A DNA stretch of 16,565 nucleotides, taken from the NCBI GenBank assembly GCA_902496345.1, contig CABVAP010000041.1, forward strand, positions 1 through 16,565. The letters are read 5' to 3'. Of the stretch, positions 1-8,100 are shown piece after piece; position 1 is the stretch's first letter; each line of letters starts with the position of its first letter. The DNA is from an uncultured Eubacteriales bacterium (GTDB lineage Bacteria > Bacillota > Clostridia > Lachnospirales > CAG-274). The notes under the pieces are model-generated. The model did no database searches. It had not been told where the DNA came from and was given only the letters and a program-made list of their open reading frames with translations. A program made the translations under genes and the position numbers.

Positions 1-18
1 ACAATCTTTAACTGAAAA

Positions 19-306
19 TCAATATTTTACTATGTGTTTTAAAACATTATACAGAGGGTGCTTTATTGCTTTTTCTGTTCCCTTGTTGCTCTCTTTCAGA
101 ACGTTTAAAGATAGCTTAGCGATAGCATTACAGCGAATAAGCATACAAGCGTAATAAGTCGGACTTGTAAGCTTGTTTGTTGATATATCTTCAATGTCAA
201 AATTAAAAAATTGACTTAAATCTTTAATACTCGGATTTAAGTCAATTTTTCCCATTGTATCATCATTATCAACGCTATTAAATATTTTCTTAATTTTCTG
301 AAACAT
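19..306 (-). CDS. Portal protein, N-terminal fragment only
   Basis: This frame starts next to the end of the terminase large subunit, which is where the portal gene of HK97-type phages is expected. Its product carries the typical portal N-terminus: a charged leader, then a segment containing LTSPTYYACMLIRCNAIAKL and a HPLYNVLKH motif around residues 80-90. Known portals of this family are about 400 residues and continue after HPLYN-LL with an RPN-type motif. Here the frame diverges after LKH and reaches a TGA stop at 19-21, giving about 95 residues. The ATG at 306 is preferred because AGGTGA lies 4 bases upstream; an upstream ATG at 321 overlaps the terL stop. The rest of the gene is not visible, so truncation, an intron, an insertion or a split portal are all possible. 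Family call fairly sure; status unknown. Confidence 0.65.
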   Translation of the reverse strand: MFQKIKKIFNSVDNDDTMGKIDLNPSIKDLSQFFNFDIEDISTNKLTSPTYYACMLIRCNAIAKLSLNVLKESNKGTEKAIKHPLYNVLKHIVKY

Positions 307-314
307 TTCTTCAC

Positions 315-2054
315 CTACCATTCTTCACTATTGAGCCATTCTTCCGTACTTGTATAATCTACAAACTCGTGATATAAAGCAAGTTTAAAAGCACAAAGAA
401 TTGCATCGACAGGGTCAATTTTATTTTTTGTTGCATCTTTATCTATTTTAATAAGTCCGTTATTAGTTCTAATAACTGCATTACTCATAGCAAAATTTAA
501 AAGAGGGTTAGGCAAATACATAACATTTTTACAATAAACCTGTTCTCTAAATCCAGCCGTACTTTCATTAAGAGATTTGTAGGATTGATAAACTTCTTCA
601 ACGTCATAGCCTTGATTACTTAAATCCATCATTAATTTACTTGCATTTGCTGGGTCAAAACATAAAGTATGCATTTTCAATTTATGTTTATTGCAAAAAT
701 CAATAACATAATTCATAACGGCTTCTTGGTCAACAATAGGTGTATTAGTAACAGTTAAATAACCCATTCTTTCCCAAGCATCATAAGGCACCTTGTCCCT
801 CATTATTCTTTCAGCCAATTTTTCCCGATTAGGTATAAAAGAGTGGCTAAAAAGGATATAAATAATTCTGTCATCATATTGAATAGGAATAATAAAAGCT
901 GTACTTGTAAGGTCAATCTTCGCTGACATATCAAAGCCAACATAGACAACTTTTCCTTTAATGTCAAACGGTAATTCCTTAACTTCGCACGCTTTCCACT
1001 TTTCCATATCCATATAGCCGTCATCTTGTCGTTGAACCCATAAATTCAAACATTTTGTCATAAATTCTGTCATTTTTTCAGGTATATTTTTAGCAATTTC
1101 ATATTCAGCAGAAATTTTTTCAATTCCTTCACGATATGTCATTCTAATAGGGTTAGCTTTAAGCCAATTTTTCGGCTCTGTTATGTCGTCATTTGGGTCA
1201 ACTTCAAGAATATCCGTAAAATATTCGTCATTAACAACGTCTATACTAGGGTTTAAAATTTCACTACAATACTTGTATTCTTGCGTATAACAAGGATATG
1301 TTAAATTAACACCAGCCGTTGTTATTATCATCAAAAGTGATTCTTTCGTGTTAGAACCCATACCAAGTGCATAAAACTCTGTTGTCTGGTGTTGATGATA
1401 TTCGTCCAAAACAAGTATTGCAGGGTTCGTTCCGTCCCCTTTTCTTCCGTCTTCTTTACATAGGGCTTTCAAAAAACTACCTGTCTTTCTGTGTTCAATT
1501 TGCCTTTTAGTAATCTTGAATTTTTTCTTTAAAGGACTACCAGAGAGTAAGTTTATACATTCCTGAAAAATAATTAAAGACTGGTCACGTTTAACACCTG
1601 CACAATATCCCTCATATATTTCACCATTTTTGGTTGATTGTGTTGCAATTTCATAGAGGATAACACCAGCTTCTTCTTGTGACTTTGCGTTTTTTCTTGC
1701 CACTTCTTTAAAATAATGGTTAAACCTCTTACGGTTGTCACTAACTTTTCGCCAGCCATAAAGCTGACAAAGTGAAAACTTTTGATATGGCGTAAGCGTG
1801 ATATATTGCCCAGCTAAAGTACCTTTTGTGTGCTTGAGGTAACCAAACCACTTAACAATCTTAACGGCTTCTTCTTCATTCCAGTAATATGGAAAGTCCT
1901 TTGTGTTTTGCTTTTTCAAATCATTTAAAAACCTCTGACACGCCCATATATGCTTTTGACCTGATAAGATTTTTCCAGAAATGCAATCGTTTGAATATCC
2001 TATTAACTCATCAAGACAAGTAATGTTCTCACCCCCCTTAAATAAAAAAGCCAC
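315..2054 (-). CDS. terL: Terminase large subunit (DNA-packaging ATPase/nuclease)
   Basis: This is the motor protein that pumps phage DNA into the procapsid through the portal and cuts concatemers with its nuclease domain. Counting from the GTG at 2054, the ATPase shows an adenine-binding-like region (LTPYQKF, about 87-93), a deviant Walker A EVARKNAKS (about 117-125), Walker B ILVLDE (213-218) and coupling motif LMIITTAG (241-248). The RNase H-like nuclease has acidic residues in VGFDMS (D375), CFDPAN (D467) and KIDPVDA (D547, D550). Length and motifs fit the HK97/Terminase_1 family that pairs with P27-type small subunits. The start is odd: GTG at 2054 lies inside a terminator hairpin and has no ribosome site, whereas a strong GGGGGGTGAG precedes an ATT codon at 2024, from which homology-like sequence begins. 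The gene sits after baseplate genes and far from terS, which is unusual. Confidence 0.95.
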   Translation of the reverse strand: MAFLFKGGENITCLDELIGYSNDCISGKILSGQKHIWACQRFLNDLKKQNTKDFPYYWNEEEAVKIVKWFGYLKHTKGTLAGQYITLTPYQKFSLCQLYGWRKVSDNRKRFNHYFKEVARKNAKSQEEAGVILYEIATQSTKNGEIYEGYCAGVKRDQSLIIFQECINLLSGSPLKKKFKITKRQIEHRKTGSFLKALCKEDGRKGDGTNPAILVLDEYHQHQTTEFYALGMGSNTKESLLMIITTAGVNLTYPCYTQEYKYCSEILNPSIDVVNDEYFTDILEVDPNDDITEPKNWLKANPIRMTYREGIEKISAEYEIAKNIPEKMTEFMTKCLNLWVQRQDDGYMDMEKWKACEVKELPFDIKGKVVYVGFDMSAKIDLTSTAFIIPIQYDDRIIYILFSHSFIPNREKLAERIMRDKVPYDAWERMGYLTVTNTPIVDQEAVMNYVIDFCNKHKLKMHTLCFDPANASKLMMDLSNQGYDVEEVYQSYKSLNESTAGFREQVYCKNVMYLPNPLLNFAMSNAVIRTNNGLIKIDKDATKNKIDPVDAILCAFKLALYHEFVDYTSTEEWLNSEEW

Positions 2055-2076
2055 TATAATTAAATATAGTAGCTTT
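2041..2076 (-). terminator. Intrinsic terminator between yafQ-like toxin and terL
   Basis: A 12-bp stem (arms 2047-2058 and 2065-2076, one G-U pair in the minus-strand RNA, 6-base loop) is followed on the minus strand by TTTTTTATT. It starts 8 bases beyond the toxin stop codon and ends right before the Shine-Dalgarno site of terL, so it would end toxin-antitoxin transcription or attenuate terL. Confidence 0.8.
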
Positions 2077-2083
2077 AATATAA

Positions 2084-2365
2084 CTATTTGAATAAATCTG
2101 CGTGAGTTCCTGTATCAACTAATGTCAACGTCAATATGTCATTTTCAATAAGATAAATTAATAACCAATCTGGTTGAATGTGACATTCTCTATATGCTCT
2201 GTAATTTCCACTTAATGCGTGGTCTTTGTATTTTTCCTCTAAAGGAATGCCACATAATAATTTTTCAACTATTGAATCTAATAAATCAATATTTAAACCT
2301 CTTTTTCGTGCAAGTTTCAAACTTTTTTTAAATTTTCCAGATAAGACTAAACTATATTTCATCAT
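2084..2365 (-). CDS. yafQ: YafQ-family mRNA interferase toxin (RelE superfamily)
   Basis: Toxin of a type II toxin-antitoxin pair. YafQ/RelE enzymes cleave mRNA in the ribosomal A site until neutralised by their antitoxin. The 93-residue product matches the usual length, and all residues used by E. coli YafQ have counterparts: H49 (KDHALSG), H62 and D66-W67 (ECHIQPDWLLIY), and H88 in the C-terminal DTGTHADLF. The start overlaps the end of the antitoxin gene (ATGATG inside the antitoxin stop region), indicating translational coupling. ATG 2365 and ATG 2362 are equally possible starts. The reading frame is intact and the active site complete, so it should be functional. It sits between a baseplate gene and terL, a position not typical for such modules. 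Confidence 0.92.
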   Translation of the reverse strand: MMKYSLVLSGKFKKSLKLARKRGLNIDLLDSIVEKLLCGIPLEEKYKDHALSGNYRAYRECHIQPDWLLIYLIENDILTLTLVDTGTHADLFK

Positions 2366-2630
2366 CTATATCCTCCAAAGCCTCTTTGAAACTGCTATAA
2401 TGTTTTACATTTGGGTCTCTGCTGATTTTTTTAGCTTCTTCCATAGCCTCTATTACCTCTGGTTTAAATTGGGGTAGTTCTACACTGAAAGGAATACCAC
2501 CTCGCAATATAGCCTGTTTTAAAAACATATTTATTGCACTTGACATATCAATTCCAAGTTGTGCAAATAATTCCATTGCTTGTTTTTTTGTATTTTCTTC
2601 AATTCTTATTTGTGTTGGTACTGTTGCCAT
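2352..2630 (-). CDS. dinJ: DinJ/RelB-family antitoxin
   Basis: Antitoxin partner of the adjacent YafQ-like toxin. DinJ proteins bind and cap the toxin with a C-terminal segment and repress their own promoter with an N-terminal ribbon-helix-helix. The N-terminus (VPTQIRIEENTKKQAMEL) is the classic RHH strand and first helix, and LGIDMSSAINMFLKQAI is the second helix typical of DinJ. The acidic tail EALEDIDDEI overlaps the toxin start. The ATG at 2630 is chosen over the in-frame codon at 2663 because AGAGGG lies just upstream and homologues begin with MA-x-V-P-TQIRI. A promoter immediately upstream makes this a self-contained cassette. Confidence 0.92.
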   Translation of the reverse strand: MATVPTQIRIEENTKKQAMELFAQLGIDMSSAINMFLKQAILRGGIPFSVELPQFKPEVIEAMEEAKKISRDPNVKHYSSFKEALEDIDDEI

Positions 2631-2658
2631 TGTATTACCCTCTTTCTTTTTTATAATA

Positions 2659-2687
2659 ATCATAATACAAACACTTTACAATGTCAA
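2659..2687 (-). promoter_or_regulatory. Sigma-70-type promoter of the dinJ-yafQ cassette
   Basis: On the minus strand TTGACA (2682-2687) is separated by exactly 17 bases from TATGAT (2659-2664), about 30 bases before the dinJ start. The -35 box begins 7 bases after the XkdQ stop codon, so the cassette abuts the upstream virion gene. Confidence 0.8.
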
Positions 2688-2693
2688 TACATT

Positions 2694-3686
2694 TTAAAGC
2701 TTTTCAAGTGTACAATCCATAGTATGAATTACCCCTTTTACTTTGTGATTGACAGATTTAATTCTGTAATTTTCATTAATTCCAAGATATTCATCAACAA
2801 TGTGCATAACTCTGCCGGCTCTAGCCTTATCGTGACCGATAAAAGACATAGATAGTTCTGTTTTCAGCTTGTTTTTTTCTTTAAGTTCATTTTTTGCGAG
2901 TTGTTGAATATTTTTTTCTTCTTTGGAGTCAACTTTAAATGTTTCAGCCAGTAAGCCGTATTTAGATATATTAGCCTCATCACGAGCAATATATTGCTTT
3001 TGAGGTAATGAGTCCTCGTTTTTAGAGTTAATTATAGCAATAACACAGTTTTTCATATCTTCAATGCTGTGAGAGTAAACCCCTCTGCCGTGTGCGTCTT
3101 TGTCTGTAACATCAAATTCACCAACGTTTACAGCTGGTTTAAAAATATAGCTTATAGGCTCTGTTGGCATTTGAAAAACAAATATCTTTTCAGAACGCAA
3201 TTCAAAGTAATATTTTTTACCGTCGTTTTTCTCTTGAATTTCCAACAGTTCTTTAACAATAGAGTATACATCTTTGATAAATACCTTGTTTACCTTTGCA
3301 GGCATATCGCAGATACTACCAACAGTAACACCAACTTTTGTAAAAAGTTCTTTCAAGCAAGTAGAAACGCTTTTGTTTTTAAATTGCACAACAGTATCAT
3401 TTTTGTTTAGATAAAAACCAAAATCACTAGCTTTTACGTTACGTTTTGGATAACTTCTTTCGACTGATGTAACAATCGCCCTTATCAACTCACCGTCATC
3501 ATTAAAAATCTGAATAATATCACCAGCCATAATTTTATAATTAGTAATATATTTGTTTTGAATATCCGGAACATAAAAAGAGAGCGAAACACCTATTTTG
3601 TCGGTGCTTTCGCTCCAAGCAAGTTCAGATACAACATTTGTTATATCGTGTATTTGTCCGTCTTTAGTTAAGAGAATTTTATACAT
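2694..3686 (-). CDS. XkdQ-like baseplate hub protein (gpD/gp27-like)
   Basis: Baseplate hub component related to PBSX XkdQ and the Mu/P2 late control protein D family, which forms the trimeric hub at the tail tip. Visible traits are the N-terminal strand pattern with VSELAWSESTDKIGVSLSF, then KIMAGDIIQIF and LIRAIVTSVE as in the first hub barrel. A middle helical segment (VSTCLKELFTKVGV, IVKELLEIQEKNDGKKYYFEL) follows, and a C-terminal barrel ends GRVMHIVDEYLGINENYRIKSVNHKV. At 330 residues it is close to the usual XkdQ length. The start overlaps the end of the XkdS-like gene by 8 bases. In PBSX the order is Q-R-S; here it is R, S, Q with a foreign cassette between R and S. Confidence 0.85.
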   Translation of the reverse strand: MYKILLTKDGQIHDITNVVSELAWSESTDKIGVSLSFYVPDIQNKYITNYKIMAGDIIQIFNDDGELIRAIVTSVERSYPKRNVKASDFGFYLNKNDTVVQFKNKSVSTCLKELFTKVGVTVGSICDMPAKVNKVFIKDVYSIVKELLEIQEKNDGKKYYFELRSEKIFVFQMPTEPISYIFKPAVNVGEFDVTDKDAHGRGVYSHSIEDMKNCVIAIINSKNEDSLPQKQYIARDEANISKYGLLAETFKVDSKEEKNIQQLAKNELKEKNKLKTELSMSFIGHDKARAGRVMHIVDEYLGINENYRIKSVNHKVKGVIHTMDCTLEKL

Positions 3687-4134
3687 AATTCACCTCAGAA
3701 ATTTCTTCAGATATGTTAATTATAGATGAGTCTATAAGGGTAACTGTAAAGCTTATGTTTAAGTTTCTGCCCTCTTTTTTTCCAACCCAGTTAGAAATAT
3801 CTGAGATATTAGGGTGTTTTAAAAGTTGCTCTGTAACTTCTCTTTTAAGTTCGCTGTTTATATAACCAATTGGAATATTTTTTGTACCGATATAATTAAA
3901 AACACTTATTCCAAAGCTGTCGCTTTCGTCTTCTGTATACACCTTATATCGGTCAGCCGGTGTACGAAGAACATTAGAGATATATTGCCTAACGCTTTCT
4001 ATAACGCTACACTCTTTTACAAGACCTTTTAAAACGTGTTGACCTGTTGTGTAGTCAAACACAAAGTCTACACCGTTGTCAATTTCCTGTGTCTGTGTAG
4101 CTGTGTTTTCTGTAACTTCAATTGTCGGGAACAT
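3679..4134 (-). CDS. XkdS-like baseplate protein (DUF2634, gp25-like wedge)
   Basis: Baseplate wedge component of the XkdS/DUF2634 group, functionally analogous to T4 gp25, whose folded domain begins the sheath-like symmetry at the baseplate. In the 151-residue product FDYTTGQHVLKG corresponds to the conserved start of the domain. VLRTPADRYKVYTEDESDSFG matches the family pattern in which an R-Y-x-V-Y segment follows a helix, and a helix is followed by HPNISDISNW and a final strand NISFTVTLID. The start has a good Shine-Dalgarno (GAGGTGATTAG). The leader upstream is extremely A/T-rich and abuts the promoter of the divergent plus-strand cassette. Confidence 0.85.
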   Translation of the reverse strand: MFPTIEVTENTATQTQEIDNGVDFVFDYTTGQHVLKGLVKECSVIESVRQYISNVLRTPADRYKVYTEDESDSFGISVFNYIGTKNIPIGYINSELKREVTEQLLKHPNISDISNWVGKKEGRNLNISFTVTLIDSSIINISEEISEVNYV

Positions 4135-4189
4135 CTAATCACCTCTTTTGAAATTTTTTGAATTTTTTTCAATTTTTCTTAATTTTCTA

Positions 4190-4218
4190 TTGACATAAAC
4201 GGCGTACCGTGGTATAAT
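4190..4218 (+). promoter_or_regulatory. Strong promoter of the plus-strand micropeptide/XRE cassette, possible operator
   Basis: TTGACA (4190-4195), 17-base spacer, TATAAT (4213-4218): a perfect consensus sigma-70 promoter firing opposite to the virion operon. The spacer holds inverted arms ACGG and CCGT (4199-4210), a plausible half-site pair for the XRE regulator encoded downstream. The operator role is inference. Confidence 0.88.
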
Positions 4219-4241
4219 ATATGCATAAGGAGGTGAAAAAA

Positions 4242-4364
4242 ATGAGTAGGTTAGAAAGACGAAAGCAAAAAAAGAAAGCCCTACTAAAAAACATAATCAA
4301 AAACATTTTAAAAATTATTGCCACAAGCGTAATAAGTACAATAATTAAAAAGTTTTTAGATTAA
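4242..4364 (+). CDS. Small basic peptide, 40 aa, first gene of plus-strand cassette
   Basis: An unrecognised micropeptide directly behind a consensus promoter and an AGGAGGTG ribosome site 6 bases before the ATG. The first 16 residues are very basic (RLERRKQKKKALLK), followed by an isoleucine-rich amphipathic or hydrophobic stretch (IIKNILKIIATSVISTII) and a short basic end. Such a layout could insert into or lie on the membrane, or resemble a small toxin or cationic peptide. No family is recognised. It is encoded opposite to the surrounding virion genes and shares a transcript direction with a membrane micropeptide and an XRE regulator. The strength of both promoter and ribosome site makes real expression likely; function unknown. 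Confidence 0.7.
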   Translation: MSRLERRKQKKKALLKNIIKNILKIIATSVISTIIKKFLD

Positions 4365-4380
4365 AAGAGCTTTCCAAAGG

Positions 4381-4407
4381 TTAAGAGGTGTCAGCACCAC
4401 CTCTTAA
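4381..4407. terminator. Perfect 10-bp hairpin between the two micropeptide genes
   Basis: Arms 4381-4390 and 4398-4407 pair perfectly around a 7-base loop. No U-tract follows on either strand, so it may be a weak terminator, an mRNA-stabilising structure or a regulatory site that reduces expression of the downstream genes. Confidence 0.55.
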
Positions 4408-4446
4408 TCTACCAAAATAATAACCCAAAATCTACTCATTGTCAAT

Positions 4447-4566
4447 ATGAAAAAAGAATTAATTCTAGCTTTAGTAAACTTTGTTTCTTGGATTTTAATA
4501 CTTTATTTTTCAATAATAGTATTAATAAATCTAATAAAACTACTACTGTTAAATAGGAGGTCTTAA
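4447..4566 (+). CDS. Single-pass membrane micropeptide, 39 aa
   Basis: The frame encodes a start MKKE, a long run of hydrophobic residues from about 5 to 36 (including VNFVSWILILYFSIIVLINL) and a basic end LNRRS, which is the make-up of a single membrane helix or a small pore-like peptide. Its last codons contain the GGAGG ribosome site of the following XRE gene and its stop lies 2 bases before the XRE start, so the two genes look coupled. No good Shine-Dalgarno precedes its own ATG, which lowers confidence. Its role may be toxin-like or signalling. This is inference from size and hydrophobicity only. Confidence 0.5.
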   Translation: MKKELILALVNFVSWILILYFSIIVLINLIKLLLLNRRS

Positions 4567-4568
4567 AA

Positions 4569-4775
4569 ATGGATATAACTGAAATCAAACAAAGAATAAA
4601 ACAACTAAGGACAGAAAAAAACATTTCAAGAGCTGAATTTGCAAGAATAAGTGGTGTCCCATTGCGTACGCTGGAAGATATAGAGAACGCAAACAAAAAT
4701 GTTGACCCACGCTTGTCAACTCTCTTGAAAATAGTTTCTGCTTTAGATATAACATTAAACGACTTATATTTATAA
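4569..4775 (+). CDS. XRE-family (Cro/C1-like) transcriptional regulator, 68 aa
   Basis: A minimal helix-turn-helix protein. Residues 5-60 follow the HTH_3 pattern, with KQRIKQLRTEKNISRAEFAR as helices 1-2, SGVPLRTLEDIENANKN as turn and recognition helix, and STLLKIVSALDITLNDLYL as the last helices. There is no extra domain, so it is a DNA-binding regulator of Cro size that probably acts as a dimer on the cassette promoter upstream. A GGAGG site 8 bases before the ATG and a strong terminator after the stop define it as the last gene of the plus-strand cassette. It is not at a lysogeny-control locus: the neighbours are tail genes on the other strand. Confidence 0.9.
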   Translation: MDITEIKQRIKQLRTEKNISRAEFARISGVPLRTLEDIENANKNVDPRLSTLLKIVSALDITLNDLYL

Positions 4776-4781
4776 GCGTTT

Positions 4782-4803
4782 GCCCCTCTCTTGAGGGGCT
4801 TTT
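4782..4803 (+). terminator. Intrinsic terminator of the XRE cassette
   Basis: A 7-bp GC-rich stem (GCCCCTC/GAGGGGC, loop TCTT) followed by TTTTATTTT on the plus strand. Its U-tract overlaps the stop codon of the XkdR-like gene on the other strand, showing how tightly the cassette fits between virion genes. Confidence 0.9.
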
Positions 4804-5125
4804 ATTTTAGATGTACATTTAAATCAGCTATGTTTTCCATTTTTTCCAAAACATATAACCCTTGATTATCATTTCCCATAATACAAATAAGTTTATCACC
4901 GATTTTAACAGGGTATTTTTCAACATATAAATCACCGGTTACAACGTCCGTATCATCATTTACCAACCCTTTAGCTGAATAAAATTCTGTAAATTCCAGA
5001 GGGTAGCCAAGACAATAAATTTTTATTGTAACAGGTGCAAGGCTTGTAACTTCTCCAACACAAACCCCTATTTGAAAATTGTTGTCCCTCTTTCGAAGCT
5101 CCTTAGCTAATTCTGTGTAACCCAT
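4802..5125 (-). CDS. XkdR-like protein (DUF2577), tail/baseplate
   Basis: A 107-residue protein of the type encoded by xkdR in PBSX-like phages (DUF2577), found beside hub and wedge genes and presumed to take part in baseplate assembly. The sequence shows the family layout: an N-terminal helix (MGYTELAKELRKR), an OB-like strand series with FQIGVCVGEVTSLAPVTIKIY, a middle segment with LVNDDTDVVTGDLY, and the closing VKIGDKLICIMGNDNQGLYVLEKM, equivalent to the KVGDKV-YLVLD end of homologues. The start has AAGGGGGA upstream. It follows the tape measure directly; XkdP and XkdQ, normally in between, are missing at this place. Family assignment is from pattern only. Confidence 0.75.
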   Translation of the reverse strand: MGYTELAKELRKRDNNFQIGVCVGEVTSLAPVTIKIYCLGYPLEFTEFYSAKGLVNDDTDVVTGDLYVEKYPVKIGDKLICIMGNDNQGLYVLEKMENIADLNVHLK

Positions 5126-5137
5126 TATATCCCCCTT

Positions 5138-8100
5138 TTAAGCCGTACAATTAACAGTTTCTACAATCCTGTCACAAACCCTACTTCCGATAATTTCAAT
5201 AGCATCATCAATACCAAAGATATTGCCTTGAACAATAACAGAAACGTTTATTGGTTGCTTTTCGTTCATCATTTTTTCAGATGTATTGTGTGGATAAATC
5301 CTTGTGCCTGCCGGTAAGTCAACAATTTCATAACCGTGTTCATTGATTGTTGTAGGACCACCACCAAAGTAAGTAGTACCTGTAGCGTTTGTGTCCGTTT
5401 TATTATTGCCTGTATCTACCTTTCTGCCATTAAAAGGACTTTTCCAAAAATTATCCATAGGTGAATCATATAACTTGGGTACTGTTGGTTTATTAAAGTT
5501 TATTTTTACATCTGCGTTAATTGTATAAGGTTGGCTTAATCTTTCGGATAAGACTTTTCTAAAATTATCAGCAGCCGTCAAGCCATTTTGTACATTTTTA
5601 TTGCTAAATATACCTTTAGGACAGTTTTCTCCAAATTTTTCAGAGGCGTTAAAAAGTTCTTTAGCTTTTTCAGGTGAAAGAGATTTAGCTACAAGCATAC
5701 TCGCTAAATGCTCTTTAGAGTCCTCATCTCCTCCAACTGCACCAATAATATCAGCTTGTATAAGTGTTTTTTGTAACTCCTCGGGAATTGTTTCTAAATT
5801 CTTAACATCTTCTCGCATAGCCTCTACATCGTCTTTCATAGCCTCGTAAAGTTCTGCTATATTTTCTCTTTGTACGCTATTAATTGATGTCGCTTCTACT
5901 GCTGCATTTCCTATGTTTTCTAAGTTCTTTTCAATTTGCTCTGCTGACAATTTGCCATTATTAAAGTCATCTATAAAACCATATACATCTTTCTGGTTTA
6001 ATGTGCTGTTTGCTATATCTTCAAATTGCTTAGCTGCGTCTTCAAATTCCTTTTTGTAAGCTGTTACAATCGAAGAACCTTCAAGTGCTATACCTTTACC
6101 TTCTAGTTCGGAAATTTTTTTCGCATAAGTTTCATTTGCCTCAGCTGTAATTTGTGCAATTTTTTCAAAATCGTTACCATAAGTAAGTTTTGCTGACGCA
6201 ATTGTATCAATTCTGGTTTGATTATAAGCCTCTTTTAACTTGCCTATCTCTTCTTTTGATGTTTCCGTAAGTGTCTTGAGGCTTTCTGCACTCAAATCAC
6301 CATTTGCAAAGTCATATTTGAGCGTGTCAAGTCTTGCCTCGCTCTGTGCTGTTGCTATTTTGTCCTGAATTTCTGCTTGTTCTTTTAAGATTGCAGCAAC
6401 AGCCTCGCTACTATCAAAGTCCCAGTTATGTTTATAGGCATTTTCAACAGCTTTTTTAAGTTTTGTACCTAAATCCGTGCATTTGTCAGCAAGTATTCCG
6501 TAGAATTTGGTTGCGTCTTTTCCGAAAGTAGTTGCAAGAGTTGTATCACTTATCATTAATTTTATGCCCAAATCCAAATTATATTGTTGGTCTTTTATAG
6601 CTTCATTCATATTTTTAACATACTCATCAGCAACTTTTAAATATTCATCTTTTGTCACGCTTTTAGGGTCAATACTTAATCGGAAATTAAGTTTATTAAG
6701 TTCTTTTGATGAGTCAGAAAGTGACTCAATACTTTTCTGTACAGCCTCGTAAGCTGCCGTTGCATTTTCGGTTTCGCTATATACTTGTTGCCCAAAAAGA
6801 CTTTGAATTGTCTTTGTACATTCTTCTGCTGAAAGTTCTATATTTCCGAAATGCTTTGCAAGGTCTTCTTCTTTTGCCTTAGCAACGGCATCTTTGTATA
6901 ATAAAATCCCTGCTGTAATAGTCGCTATACCAGCTGCAATCCAAGTAATAGGGCAAGCAAGCATCGAACTATTTAATGCAAGCTGAACAACTTTAAGAGC
7001 TGACCCAGCTGCCTGTAACTTTTTATAAAGGGCAACAACTTTAGTGATAACACTAAACGCTTTAAGCCCTACAACAACACCAGCAGCGACAGAAATAAGT
7101 TTAGAAAAATTATTAATAACAAAGCTAATTGCTGGCTTAATGGTTTCAAAAGCTGATTTACAAAACTTCACAGCTTTGGGAATATTTCTTTCAAGCCAAT
7201 TAGAAACCTTTTGCGTAACATTAGGCAATTTTTCAGAGAACCAATTTAAAAACTTGGTTATATATGGCTCAAACTTTTGTCCGACTGTAATTTTTAAGTC
7301 GTCAACAGCCGACCCAGCTCTTGCCAAAGCACCGGCATAGTTGTCCGTCATAGTGTTAGCCATTTTGTCTAACGCACCGTCACACTTTTGTAACTCTGCC
7401 CTTAATGCGTCAAATTCATTTTTTCCCTCTGATGTCGTTGTCGATAAGCCCGATAACAACGCATTAAGTGTGGTAAGCTGGTTTTTACCACCTATCATAG
7501 TAAGATATGTATTTCTTTGCTCCTCTGACATTCCAGCTGTAGCTTTTTGCACATCTCGTAAAACTGTGGTAATTCCTTTAAACTTACCTTTTGAGTCGTA
7601 AGCAGATACACCAATTTCTTCCATAGCCTTAGCACTTTCGCCACTTTTTTTAGTAAGGTTGATAAGTGTACTTTGCAGAGCGTTACCAGCTTCTGACCCT
7701 TTGATACCTCTGTTAGCAAGAACCCCAAGTAAAGCCCCTGACTCATCTAATTTTGTGCCGAACATTTTAAAAGTACCACCACAGCCGATATAAGCCTCTT
7801 GCATTTGTGTAAGACTTGTATTCGATTTGTTCTGGGCTCTCGCACAGACATCAAGATAGCCTTGTAAATCCTTTGTCTGTAAACCAAGTGCCGACATAGA
7901 GTCGGTAACAAGGTCTGAAGTTGTTGCAAGGTCTGCCCCTGTGGCTTCTGAAGCTCTAAGTATAGGCATAAGTCCGTTCATACTGTCTTCAACGGACCAA
8001 CCAGCAAGAGCCATATAAGAAAGTGCATCGGCTGACTCCTGTGCCGTTTTGGTGGTGCTTTTTCCTGCCTCTCTTGCTGCCGACTCCAACTTCTTATAAG

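Noticed and set aside
4442..4696. 84-residue minus-strand frame across the XRE gene
   Set aside because: It is the antisense shadow of the membrane peptide and XRE genes, which have their own promoter, ribosome site and recognisable protein sequence.
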